A stretch of 32,369 nt of DNA from Oscillospiraceae bacterium (GTDB taxonomy: Bacteria > Bacillota > Clostridia > Oscillospirales > Oscillospiraceae). The stretch is from positions 1 through 32,369 of the forward strand of contig JAFQCJ010000043.1 of assembly GCA_017416445.1 (NCBI GenBank), written 5' to 3'. The position numbers and the translations under genes are program-made. The notes beneath the pieces are model-generated. The model ran no database searches, had not been told where the DNA came from, and saw only the letters and a list, made by a program, of their open reading frames with translations. Shown piece by piece: positions 8,569-16,002 of this stretch; position 1 is the first letter of the stretch; every line of letters begins with the position of its first letter.

Positions 8569-8597
8569 ATTTTATCACAGCTGCCACTCTATTTCAA
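8569..8597 (-). promoter_or_regulatory. guaD promoter with overlapping inverted repeat
   Basis: TTGAAA (8592-8597), a 17-bp spacer and TAAAAT (8569-8574) preceded by TGA. The -10 lies inside GTGATA-AAA-TATCAC (8564-8578). The same 13 bases, TGGTGATATTTTA on the plus strand, cover the GH3 promoter -10 at 24756-24768. Confidence 0.72.
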
Positions 8598-8657
8598 GAA
8601 AAAATTTTCCTCTTCTACTTCCGCCGCGGGACGCATATCCTTGTCCGAGGTGATGAT

Positions 8658-9755
8658 ATGGGAAGGGTTGTCCGATACATACGGCGCGGAGCGGCTGTCA
8701 CGGCGGCAGTGGCGATTCTATGGGCAGCTGTCTCATGGGGCGGCGGAGAGCTGTCATTCCGGGAGGTGGGGCGGTCACTGGTACTGCACCAGCTGCGCAC
8801 GCAGTTCCCCGCGCCCCACTCTCCGGTGACTTCCCTCATTCTGCGCCAGTCGCCACAGTTGGCGGCGGCTGTGAAAATCGATGTGCAGCCATCGGAGCAG
8901 ACGGGTGAGTCCCTCAATTCTCCTCTTCCCCATGGCGTCCCTTCCCTCTCCCCCATCCCACAGGCAGATCCGGAGAAACTGCAATTCCTCGACAACGGTG
9001 TCCCCTCCCAGACTGTGAAGATTACCAATCCCAAAGGCTACACCACTGTTGGCAGCGTATATATTAAAAACTCCTCGGGAAAAACCGTGGATGCCGCGGC
9101 TCTCTCCCCTCCCCGACGGCCCGCTGCATCTGCCAACGGGCCACAGGTACTGATCCTGCATACCCACGGCAGTGAGGCCTATACCCTGCCCAAAGGGCAG
9201 AGTTATCCCTCCACAGGAAATTACCGCACCTCCGACACCTCCTGCAGCGTGGTACGCATTGGGGATGAGATCGCCGCCGCCCTCTCCTCCTACGGTATCT
9301 CCGTTCTCCATGACCGCACCCTCTACGATGATCCTCTCTACAGCGATGCCTACTCCCGCTCGGCAGCGGGCGCGGAGATGTATTTGGAGAAATATCCCTC
9401 CCTCTACTACATCCTCGACATCCACCGCGATGCCGTGGAGGATGCCCAGCATAACCAGTATAAGCTGGTGGCACAAGAGGATAATACCGTTGCACAGATG
9501 AGTTTTGTCATCGGCACAAATTATGATCACTGGCAGGAAAATCTCTCCCTGGCGGTGGCGGTATCGCAGCAGGTGCAGCAGGACTATCCCACTGCCATGC
9601 GTCCCATTATTCTCCGCTCATCACGGTATAACCAGCATCTCTCCCCCGGTGCACTGCTCCTGGAAGTGGGGGCGGCGGGAAACTCTCTGGACGAGGCCCG
9701 TCACGCAGGGCGCATCTTCGCCGCAGCACTGGCGGAGGTCATCCTGAACACATGA
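8658..9755 (+). CDS. spoIIP: Stage II sporulation protein P
   Basis: Cell-wall amidase/endopeptidase that, with SpoIID and SpoIIM, thins septal peptidoglycan during forespore engulfment. It has an N-terminal membrane anchor (about residues 8-28), then a variable linker. The catalytic domain shows LHTHGSEAY (167-175, metal-binding histidines H168/H170), DIHRDA (254-259) and LLLEVGAAGNSLDEA near the C-terminus, all family hallmarks. The 365-residue length is normal. GAGGTGAT precedes the ATG. It is divergent from guaD. Sporulation genes are usually read by SigE or SigF, but I could not identify a confident promoter. Confidence 0.93.
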   Translation: MGRVVRYIRRGAAVTAAVAILWAAVSWGGGELSFREVGRSLVLHQLRTQFPAPHSPVTSLILRQSPQLAAAVKIDVQPSEQTGESLNSPLPHGVPSLSPIPQADPEKLQFLDNGVPSQTVKITNPKGYTTVGSVYIKNSSGKTVDAAALSPPRRPAASANGPQVLILHTHGSEAYTLPKGQSYPSTGNYRTSDTSCSVVRIGDEIAAALSSYGISVLHDRTLYDDPLYSDAYSRSAAGAEMYLEKYPSLYYILDIHRDAVEDAQHNQYKLVAQEDNTVAQMSFVIGTNYDHWQENLSLAVAVSQQVQQDYPTAMRPIILRSSRYNQHLSPGALLLEVGAAGNSLDEARHAGRIFAAALAEVILNT

Positions 9756-9786
9756 AAAAATGACCGCCCGAGGGCGGTCATTTTTT
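9755..9786. terminator. Bidirectional terminator between spoIIP and the hydrogenase
   Basis: TGACCGCC-CGAG-GGCGGTCA is an 8-bp stem with A-run and T-run flanks. It serves the two convergent genes. Confidence 0.92.
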
Positions 9787-9798
9787 CTGTATCGGATG

Positions 9799-11535
9799 TT
9801 ACTTCTCCGTGGGCATCTTCCACTGGGTAAGGTCAGTGTGGAGCAGATGGTGGGCACGGTGGCTCAGGGGCTTTTCGAAGTATTCGTGATAGAGTTTCAA
9901 CACATCCTCGTTCTCATGGGAATAGCGCACCGCCATATTGCGGTCGATCTCCCACAGCACATCGCCGCGGTACTCTGCCAGCTCCTTACCATCGTGGATG
10001 GGCTGACCGCCGCCGCCGGCGCAGCCGCCGGGACAGGCCATGACCTCTACGAAATCGTAGCTCACATCGCCCGCCTGCAGCGCGTTCATCAGACGGCGGG
10101 TATTGCCCAGGCCGCTGACCACTGCCACACGGACGGGACCGGCACCGGGAATGGTGAAGGTAGCTTCCTTCCAGCCCTCCATACCGCGAACGGCGGTAAA
10201 GGTATCGGCCGGAGGATTCTCGCCCGTTACCAGATAATAGGCACTGCGGAGCGCCGCATCCATCACGCCGCCGGTGGCGCCGAAGATGACGGCAGCACCG
10301 GTGCTGCTGCCCAGGGGACTGTCGAACTCCTGCTCGGGCATATGGGCGGGATCGATCTGCTCACCGCGGAACATACGCACCATCTCGCGGGTGGTAAGCA
10401 CCACATCCACATCGGGATCGCCGCAGGCATCGTTGAGGTTGGGGAACTCGCACTCGGATTTCTTGGCGGTGCAGGGCATCACCGACACCACGAAGATGTC
10501 GTGAGGATCCACGCCGATCTTCTCGGCGAAATAACTCTTGGCCACAGCGCCGAACATACCCTGGGGGGACTTGGCCGAGGACAGGTTCTGCACATAGTTG
10601 GGGAACTGTCCCTTCACAAAGCGCATCCAGCCGGGGCAGCAGGAGGTGAACATGGGCCAGCGATACTGGTCGCGGTGGGTAAAGCGCTCCAGGAACTCGC
10701 TGCCCTCCTCCATAATGGTCAGGTCGGCGGCAAAGTTGGTATCAAAGACATAGTTGAAGCCCATCTCCTTGAGGCAGGAAACCATACGCTTGGCAGTGGC
10801 GAATTTGGGATCGAGGTGATAGTGCTCGGCCCATGCGGCACGGACAGCAGGTGCCACCTGCACGATGGTGACCTTCTTGGGATCGGCCAGAGCATCCCAC
10901 ACGCGGCCGGTATCGTCACGCTCTTGCAGTGCGCCCACGGGACAGTGGGTAATACACTGGCCGCAGAAGGTACAGTCGGACTCGCTCAGGGTGCGGAAAT
11001 TGCCCACGCCCACATCGGTGCGGGAACCGGTGCCGATCAGATCCCAGATGTGCATTCCCTGCACCTTGTCACAGATCTGCACACAGCGCATACATCTCAC
11101 GCAGCGGTTGGTAATGCGCACAACAGGATTGGAGTAATCATCGGGGGTCTTTTTCAGATCCTTGACATAGTGCTCACCCAACAGATTATAGTCGGTGGTC
11201 AGCTGCTGGAGCTTGCAGTTGCCGCTGCGGGTACACTTGGTACACTGGGTATCGTGCTGGCTCAGCAGCAGGCGCAGATTCACCCGGCGGGCCTCACGGA
11301 CGCGGGGAGAGTTGGTGTAGACCACCATACCCTCAGCCACAGCGTTGTCGCAGGAGGGCACAAGACGGGCATGGCCCTCGATCTCCACCACGCAGAGGCG
11401 GCAGGCGGCGATCTCGTTGATATCCTTGAGATAGCACAGGGTGGGAATATCGATATGTACCGATTTGGCAGCCTCCAGAATGGTGGTATCTTCCGGTACG
11501 GTGACGACCTTATTGTCGATTTTCAATGTTACCAT
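9799..11535 (-). CDS. hydA: [FeFe]-hydrogenase catalytic subunit (HydA/HndD type)
   Basis: Catalyses reversible H2 formation, disposing of fermentation electrons in the cytoplasm. Domains in order are as follows. A [2Fe-2S] domain has C34, C45, C48 and C62. A His-Cys3 cluster has H94, C98, C101 and C107. Two [4Fe-4S] sites have C145/148/151/155 and C188/191/194/198. The H-cluster domain has TSCCPGW (C299/C300), MPCTAKKSE (C355) and MACPGGCAGGGGQP (C501/C505). A short C-terminal tail follows. All cluster ligands are present and the 578-residue length suits the HndD/HydA class. Its ATG overlaps the end of the upstream oxidoreductase gene by seven bases, so the two are coupled. It probably works as a complex with that protein. 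Confidence 0.95.
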   Translation of the reverse strand: MVTLKIDNKVVTVPEDTTILEAAKSVHIDIPTLCYLKDINEIAACRLCVVEIEGHARLVPSCDNAVAEGMVVYTNSPRVREARRVNLRLLLSQHDTQCTKCTRSGNCKLQQLTTDYNLLGEHYVKDLKKTPDDYSNPVVRITNRCVRCMRCVQICDKVQGMHIWDLIGTGSRTDVGVGNFRTLSESDCTFCGQCITHCPVGALQERDDTGRVWDALADPKKVTIVQVAPAVRAAWAEHYHLDPKFATAKRMVSCLKEMGFNYVFDTNFAADLTIMEEGSEFLERFTHRDQYRWPMFTSCCPGWMRFVKGQFPNYVQNLSSAKSPQGMFGAVAKSYFAEKIGVDPHDIFVVSVMPCTAKKSECEFPNLNDACGDPDVDVVLTTREMVRMFRGEQIDPAHMPEQEFDSPLGSSTGAAVIFGATGGVMDAALRSAYYLVTGENPPADTFTAVRGMEGWKEATFTIPGAGPVRVAVVSGLGNTRRLMNALQAGDVSYDFVEVMACPGGCAGGGGQPIHDGKELAEYRGDVLWEIDRNMAVRYSHENEDVLKLYHEYFEKPLSHRAHHLLHTDLTQWKMPTEK

Positions 11536-13367
11536 TTTTCCACTCTCCCTCCCTTAAAGATTCCAAAGCCGAAGTGATCGCAACGCAGGCAGCGGGCCGT
11601 CTCGGCAATGACACCCTCTTCGGTGAGGCCGATCTCGATGTCCTCGAAGTTGCACTTGCGCTGGCAGGCCTCCACCTCGGTAGTGTCGATACGACCATGG
11701 GGCGGACGGTTGTTCAGCTCGGGGTTGGGAATATCCACATCCTCATTGATCTCATGATGGAAGCCCAGATATTCGTCGATGTTGGCCGCAGCCACCTTAC
11801 CGGCGGCAATGGCGCGAATGGCGGTGGCGGGGCCGGTGACACAGTCGCCGCCGGCAAAGACATTCTCCATATTGCCCACCTGACCGCTCAGCTCAGCAAC
11901 GAAAGTACCGCCGTGCTTGACGGGGACACCGGACTGCTCGAAGCCGGCCATCTCGATGCCCTGGCCGATAGCCACCACAATGATGTCGGCAGGGATACGC
12001 ACCGGCTCCATCTTGGCGTTGTTGGGACGGGGACGACCGGCCTTATCCATCTCACCGATCAGCTGAGGCTGCACCCACAGGGCGCGGGCCACACCGTTTT
12101 CATCGGCCTCGATCCGGACGGGGGCAGCCAGAGACATGACCTCGGCACCCTCGGCGATGGCACCCAACACCTCATCGGGCAGAGCGGTCATATCTGCAGT
12201 ACGGCGGCGATAGGCGCAGGTCACCTTCTCGGCGCCGAGGCGGATGGCACTGCGGGTCACATCCATGGCAACATTGCCGCCGCCGATGACAGCCACATGC
12301 TTGCCGGTGAAATCGGGCATCTCATCGTCGCCGATGGCACCCAGCATCTCCACGGCGGACATTACATTTTTGCTGTCCTCACCGGGGATCCCCGTTTTCT
12401 TATCGGTATGGGCACCGATGGCGATGTAAATGCAGTCAAACTCCTCACGGAGCGTATCAAAGGTAATGTCGGTACCTACATTCACATTGGTATGAACCTC
12501 AATGCCCACAGAGAGGATGGACTCGATCTCACCATCCAGCTTCTCACGGGGGAAACGGTAGGCGGGGATGCCGTAACGCAGCATACCACCCAGCTTCTTA
12601 TGCTTTTCGAAAATGGTGGCACTGTGGCCCATGCGGGCCAGATAGTAGGCGCAGCTGAGGCCGCTGGGACCGCCGCCAATAATGGCCACCTTCTTCCCCG
12701 TTGCAGGGGCGTTGGGGGTGTTGGGCACAAGACCGGAGTGATCCACCGCGTAGCGCTTAACGCCACGGATGTTCAGAGCATCGTCGATCATGCCACGGCG
12801 GCAGCGGGCCTCGCAGGGATGCTCACAGATATAGGCACAAGCCACAGGCATGGGATTGTCCTTACGAATGAGACGGACGGCATCGGCATAGCGGCCGCGG
12901 TGTACCAGCGCCATGTAGCCGGGGATATCCACACCAGCGGGGCACAGGGATACACAGGGCACCGGCGTCTGCAAAGAAGCAAGGCAGCGATGGTGCTGAA
13001 CATGCTCTTCATAGTCATCGCGGAAGCCCTCCAGGCCGTCCAGTACCAGACGGGCAGCATCCCGGCCAATGGCACAGTCTGCGGTGTTGACGATGCTGCG
13101 GGCCGTCTTTTCAATGATGTCAATAGTCTCCATCGTGGCCTCACCGTCCAGCACCTGAGCGATGAGCTTGGTCAGCTGACCCAATCCGATACGACAGGGG
13201 ACACACTTACCGCAGGTCTGGGCATGGCTCAGCTGCAGGAAGGTAAGGGACATGTCCACAGGACACAGACCGGGGGGCGAGGCGGCGATACGACGCTCCA
13301 TATCCTTATACAGGTTCTCTACCGTGGTCTGGGCCTTGCTGGGCATTTTGATATCAAGTCTGCTCAA
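11529..13367 (-). CDS. NuoF Fe-S fragment fused to GltD/NfnB-like FAD-NADPH oxidoreductase
   Basis: 612-residue electron-transfer subunit. The N-terminal region has CGKCVPC (about residues 52-58) and a fourth Cys near 98. This is the NuoF-type [4Fe-4S] domain, but the NADH/FMN domain that normally precedes it is absent. Next come a GltD-type double [4Fe-4S] segment (PCVSLC, CAYICEHPCEARC), an FAD site (GGGPSG, near 231-236) and an NAD(P)H site (VIGGGNVAMD, near 350). A C-terminal CLRC pair completes it. It likely passes electrons between NAD(P)H and the hydrogenase. TTG at 13367 is chosen as start: AAGGAG is eight bases upstream, while the in-frame ATG at 13385 lacks a site and would enclose it. 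Confidence 0.88.
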   Translation of the reverse strand: MSRLDIKMPSKAQTTVENLYKDMERRIAASPPGLCPVDMSLTFLQLSHAQTCGKCVPCRIGLGQLTKLIAQVLDGEATMETIDIIEKTARSIVNTADCAIGRDAARLVLDGLEGFRDDYEEHVQHHRCLASLQTPVPCVSLCPAGVDIPGYMALVHRGRYADAVRLIRKDNPMPVACAYICEHPCEARCRRGMIDDALNIRGVKRYAVDHSGLVPNTPNAPATGKKVAIIGGGPSGLSCAYYLARMGHSATIFEKHKKLGGMLRYGIPAYRFPREKLDGEIESILSVGIEVHTNVNVGTDITFDTLREEFDCIYIAIGAHTDKKTGIPGEDSKNVMSAVEMLGAIGDDEMPDFTGKHVAVIGGGNVAMDVTRSAIRLGAEKVTCAYRRRTADMTALPDEVLGAIAEGAEVMSLAAPVRIEADENGVARALWVQPQLIGEMDKAGRPRPNNAKMEPVRIPADIIVVAIGQGIEMAGFEQSGVPVKHGGTFVAELSGQVGNMENVFAGGDCVTGPATAIRAIAAGKVAAANIDEYLGFHHEINEDVDIPNPELNNRPPHGRIDTTEVEACQRKCNFEDIEIGLTEEGVIAETARCLRCDHFGFGIFKGGRVEKW

Positions 13368-13428
13368 CGCAAGCACTCCTTTCATTCCATTTTCAACAGA
13401 TGTTCAGTTATTACAATATGCACACAAG

Positions 13429-13465
13429 TTGCGCAATTTGAAACTATTATGGCACGATTGCGCAA
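13429..13465. promoter_or_regulatory. Twin TTGCGCAA palindromes at the hydrogenase promoter
   Basis: TTGCGCAA occurs at 13429-13436 and 13458-13465, centres 29 bp apart. One lies in the promoter spacer and the other just after the predicted transcription start, positions typical of a repressor. The first copy extends to CAAgTTGCGCAAtTTG. The cognate regulator is unknown. It does not match the Rex consensus. Confidence 0.55.
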
Positions 13466-13474
13466 ATCTGTCAA
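13446..13474 (-). promoter_or_regulatory. Hydrogenase operon promoter
   Basis: Perfect TTGACA (13469-13474), 17-bp spacer and CATAAT (13446-13451) on the minus strand. This leaves a 5' leader of about 70 nt before the TTG start. Confidence 0.85.
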
Positions 13475-13514
13475 CACGAATTTACAAAATTCTACTGTAA
13501 AGAAACACCAAGAA

Positions 13515-13555
13515 GAAAAATCCGAAGAACATCGAAAGTTCTTCGGATTTTTTTT
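13515..13555. terminator. Terminator at the end of the molybdenum-cofactor operon
   Basis: AATCCGAAGAAC and GTTCTTCGGATT form a 12-bp stem around a 7-base loop, with A- and T-runs on the two sides. It ends the operon whose last gene stops at 13562. Confidence 0.9.
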
Positions 13556-13561
13556 GTGCTT

Positions 13562-14059
13562 TTACGCATTTTGTTGTACGGCACAGTCTGCCTGTCCGCC
13601 GCGAAGCATTTCCAAACCGTGGTGGAGGGCACCCAACACCGCTTCCAGATTCTCTCCGGCAGCTTTGGGACTACCGGGGAGATTAACAATAAGGCTATGT
13701 CCTGCGATGCCCGCCGTGGCGCGGGAGAGAATGGCCCGGGGAGTAATTTGCAGTGAGGCGTAGCGCATGGCCTCACCAATGCCGGGAACGGCCCGCTCCA
13801 CCACATCCATGGTGGCCTCGGGAGTAATATCGCGGGGGGCAAAGCCGGTACCGCCGGTGGTAACGATGAGGGCGATGTCCTCCTTTACCGCGGCACGAAG
13901 CGCATCGACGATCTCTTCCCGCTCGTCAGGAACAATCACACGCTCAGTCAGTTCATAGCCCGCATCGCAGAGCATCTCCGCCACCATGGGACCGGCGGTG
14001 TCCATACGCTCGCCGCGGTAGCTGCGATCGCTGACAGTAATCACTTTTGCAGTAAACAT
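13562..14059 (-). CDS. mog: Molybdopterin adenylyltransferase (MogA/MoaB family)
   Basis: Activates molybdopterin by adenylylation before Mo insertion. The 165-residue single domain carries VTTGGTGFAPRDITPEAT (the nucleotide-binding GGTG motif and the DxTPE acid), VPGIGEAMR, and NLPGSPKAA near the C-terminus. MogA and MoaB proteins are hard to separate by eye. Length and fold suit either. GAGG five bases upstream sets the ATG at 14059, seven bases after the MoeA-like stop. It is the last gene of the operon. Confidence 0.9.
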   Translation of the reverse strand: MFTAKVITVSDRSYRGERMDTAGPMVAEMLCDAGYELTERVIVPDEREEIVDALRAAVKEDIALIVTTGGTGFAPRDITPEATMDVVERAVPGIGEAMRYASLQITPRAILSRATAGIAGHSLIVNLPGSPKAAGENLEAVLGALHHGLEMLRGGQADCAVQQNA

Positions 14060-14066
14060 CCTTACC

Positions 14067-15086
14067 TCACTTTCCGAAGGGACAGACGGGATAGTGGCAC
14101 ACCTCGCACTGGAGGCAGAGCCCCCCCTCCCCCATTGTCACGAAATCGCGGCGTGTCAGCTCCACGCCGGCGGCAATGCGGGGCAATACCAGGTCGAAAA
14201 TAGTAGCCTTGGCATACATAACACAGCCGGGGAGTCCCATAATGGGGCGGCCATCGTCGAAATACCCCAGCAGGAACATGGCACCGGGCAGCACAGGGGC
14301 ACCGTAAGTAACGATGCGGGCACCGCTTTCCTTAATGGCTCCGGGAGTGTTGTCGTCGGGATCCACACTCATGCCGCCGGTACAGATGATCATGTCCACA
14401 TCCTTCTTGCGCATCCCGGCAATGGCGGCGGCAATGTTTTCGGTACCATCGTCGCAGCAGGTGTGCTCCGTTACCTCGATGCCGAAAGCACGGAGTTTGT
14501 CCACCAGCACCGGGGTGAACTTGTCCTCGATACGGCCATGATAAACCTCGCTGCCGGTGGTAATGACAGCGGCGCGGCGCAACTTATAGGGCAGCAGTGC
14601 CATCAGAGGGGTCTCCCCTGCCAGGCGGGCGGCCTCACGGAGTTTCTCCTCCTCGATGACCAGGGGAATCACGCGGGTACCGCAGAGTTTGTCGCCCTTG
14701 CGGACAGCCGTCCCCCCCTTACGGGTGGCGATCATCAGTTCCTCCTGCCCATTCACCGCCATCAAGCGCTGGCTGTCCACCAGAAACACACCGTCAATCG
14801 TGGCTTTCAGCTCGATTTTCCCCTCCTTGGGGGCGGTGCGTTCCATGTTGTCGTTGATACACAGCGCGCAGAGCCGCTCAGCGGCCTCGTTCTCGTGGAG
14901 GATGCCCTCGTGTACCTCCCACACATAGAGGTTCTCTTTCCCCATGCGCAGCAGCACGGGGATATCCTCGGCGGTGACCACATGGCCTTTGCGGAAACGG
15001 GCATCCTTATACGCTCCGGGAATGATCTGGGTCATGTCGTGACACAGCACATGGCCCACCGCATCCTGCGTCCGAATCAGCTTCAT
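14067..15086 (-). CDS. MoeA-like molybdopterin-binding protein with Cys-rich tail
   Basis: 339-residue relative of MoeA, which inserts molybdenum into adenylylated molybdopterin. The MoaB/Mog-type core is clear: AAVITTGSEVYHGRIED, ICTGGMSVDPDDNTPGAI and GLPGCVMYAKATIFD. It is shorter than classical MoeA (about 400). It ends in a cluster of four cysteines (LCLQCEVCHYPVCPFGK) that could bind a metal or Fe-S cluster. Such variants are known from Clostridia, some near selenium-dependent molybdenum hydroxylase genes. A role in a special cofactor step is inference. Its ATG overlaps the MOSC stop as ATGA. Confidence 0.85.
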   Translation of the reverse strand: MKLIRTQDAVGHVLCHDMTQIIPGAYKDARFRKGHVVTAEDIPVLLRMGKENLYVWEVHEGILHENEAAERLCALCINDNMERTAPKEGKIELKATIDGVFLVDSQRLMAVNGQEELMIATRKGGTAVRKGDKLCGTRVIPLVIEEEKLREAARLAGETPLMALLPYKLRRAAVITTGSEVYHGRIEDKFTPVLVDKLRAFGIEVTEHTCCDDGTENIAAAIAGMRKKDVDMIICTGGMSVDPDDNTPGAIKESGARIVTYGAPVLPGAMFLLGYFDDGRPIMGLPGCVMYAKATIFDLVLPRIAAGVELTRRDFVTMGEGGLCLQCEVCHYPVCPFGK

Positions 15087-15523
15087 TCTGCCGCCTCCTT
15101 AACAGTGATCTCATCTCCTGCCGTAATGCGGCCTTCTGCCTCCACCACGGCGAAAATACCGTCGGTAGGCATAACACACTTGCCCGCCAGTTTCTTCACG
15201 GCGCAGTCGTTATGGCACTCCTTGCCGATCTGGGTCACACGCAGCAGTGTATGTCCCACCTGCAGCAGCGTACCCACAGGCAGATGCTTCAGGTCAATAC
15301 CCTCGGTGACAATATTCTCCGCAAAGGCTCCGTCGAAGAGATTTACACCGCAGCCACGCATCTGATCCACGCTCTCTTTGGCCAGAAGACTGATCTGGCG
15401 ATGCCAGTCTCCTGCGTGGGCATCGCCCACAATACCGTGGTGACACTTCACATCAATATAGGGTACAGCCTTTTTCTGCACGCCTTTTTTCTCGCTGATA
15501 CAAACAGCCAGCACCTTTGCCAT
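15083..15523 (-). CDS. MOSC-domain protein
   Basis: 146-residue stand-alone MOSC domain, related to the C-terminal domain of Mo-cofactor sulfurase and to YiiM/YuaD. It is thought to carry sulfur or cofactor to molybdoenzymes. Visible motifs are GIVGDAHAGDWHRQISLL and NIVTEGIDLKHLPVGT, and the conserved cysteine lies in IGKECHNDC. The ATG at 15523 has AGGAGAGG upstream and begins three bases after the moaC stop. An upstream in-frame start at 15583 is rejected. It is co-transcribed within the molybdenum operon. Confidence 0.88.
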   Translation of the reverse strand: MAKVLAVCISEKKGVQKKAVPYIDVKCHHGIVGDAHAGDWHRQISLLAKESVDQMRGCGVNLFDGAFAENIVTEGIDLKHLPVGTLLQVGHTLLRVTQIGKECHNDCAVKKLAGKCVMPTDGIFAVVEAEGRITAGDEITVKEAAE

Positions 15524-15525
15524 CC

Positions 15526-15999
15526 TTACCTCTCCTCTCTGCGGTAGGTTCCGCTTTTGCCGCCGGTCTTTTCCAGCAGACATACCTGCTCAATAACCAT
15601 ATCTTTCTGTACGGCCTTACACATATCGTATACCGTCAGCGCCGCGGTGGAGACGGCGGTCAACGCCTCCATCTCCACACCGGTCTTGCCGGTACATTTG
15701 GCAGTAGATCGGATCGCAACGCCATCCTCTTCAACAGTAAAATGAATGTCCACCGCCGTCAGGGGCAGAGGGTGGCACATGGGGATAAGGTCAGATGTTC
15801 GCTTGGCGGCCATGATCCCCGCCACCTGTGCCACTGCCAGCACATCCCCCTTGGCGATACCGCCGTCACGAATAAGTCGGGCCGTAGCAGGAGCCATACG
15901 GACGAAACCACAGGCTGTGGCGGTGCGGACGGTATCGGCCTTATCCGAGACATCCACCATTTTTCCTCTTCCCTGTTCATTGAGATGGGTCAGTTCCAT
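15526..15999 (-). CDS. moaC: Cyclic pyranopterin monophosphate synthase
   Basis: Converts the MoaA product to cyclic pyranopterin monophosphate, the first stable intermediate of molybdopterin. 157 residues. Hallmarks are the N-terminal [14 protein letters not shown], the central [13 protein letters not shown] and the C-terminal [23 protein letters not shown]. The ribosome site GGAGG overlaps the two glycine codons that end moaA, so MoaA's C-terminal GG motif and the moaC start signal share the same bases. Confidence 0.96.
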   Translation of the reverse strand: MELTHLNEQGRGKMVDVSDKADTVRTATACGFVRMAPATARLIRDGGIAKGDVLAVAQVAGIMAAKRTSDLIPMCHPLPLTAVDIHFTVEEDGVAIRSTAKCTGKTGVEMEALTAVSTAALTVYDMCKAVQKDMVIEQVCLLEKTGGKSGTYRREER

Positions 16000-16002
16000 A
16001 TT

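Noticed and set aside
9760..11577. Open frame of 605 codons opposite the hydrogenase gene
   Set aside because: Shadow of the intact hydrogenase on the other strand. No family motif, no ribosome site.
11526..13763. Open frame of 745 codons on the plus strand, opposite the hydrogenase partner and beyond
   Set aside because: It runs antisense to a clear enzyme with intact domains, has no ribosome site, and its composition (Gly/His/Leu rich) is what complementary reading of GC-rich codons produces.
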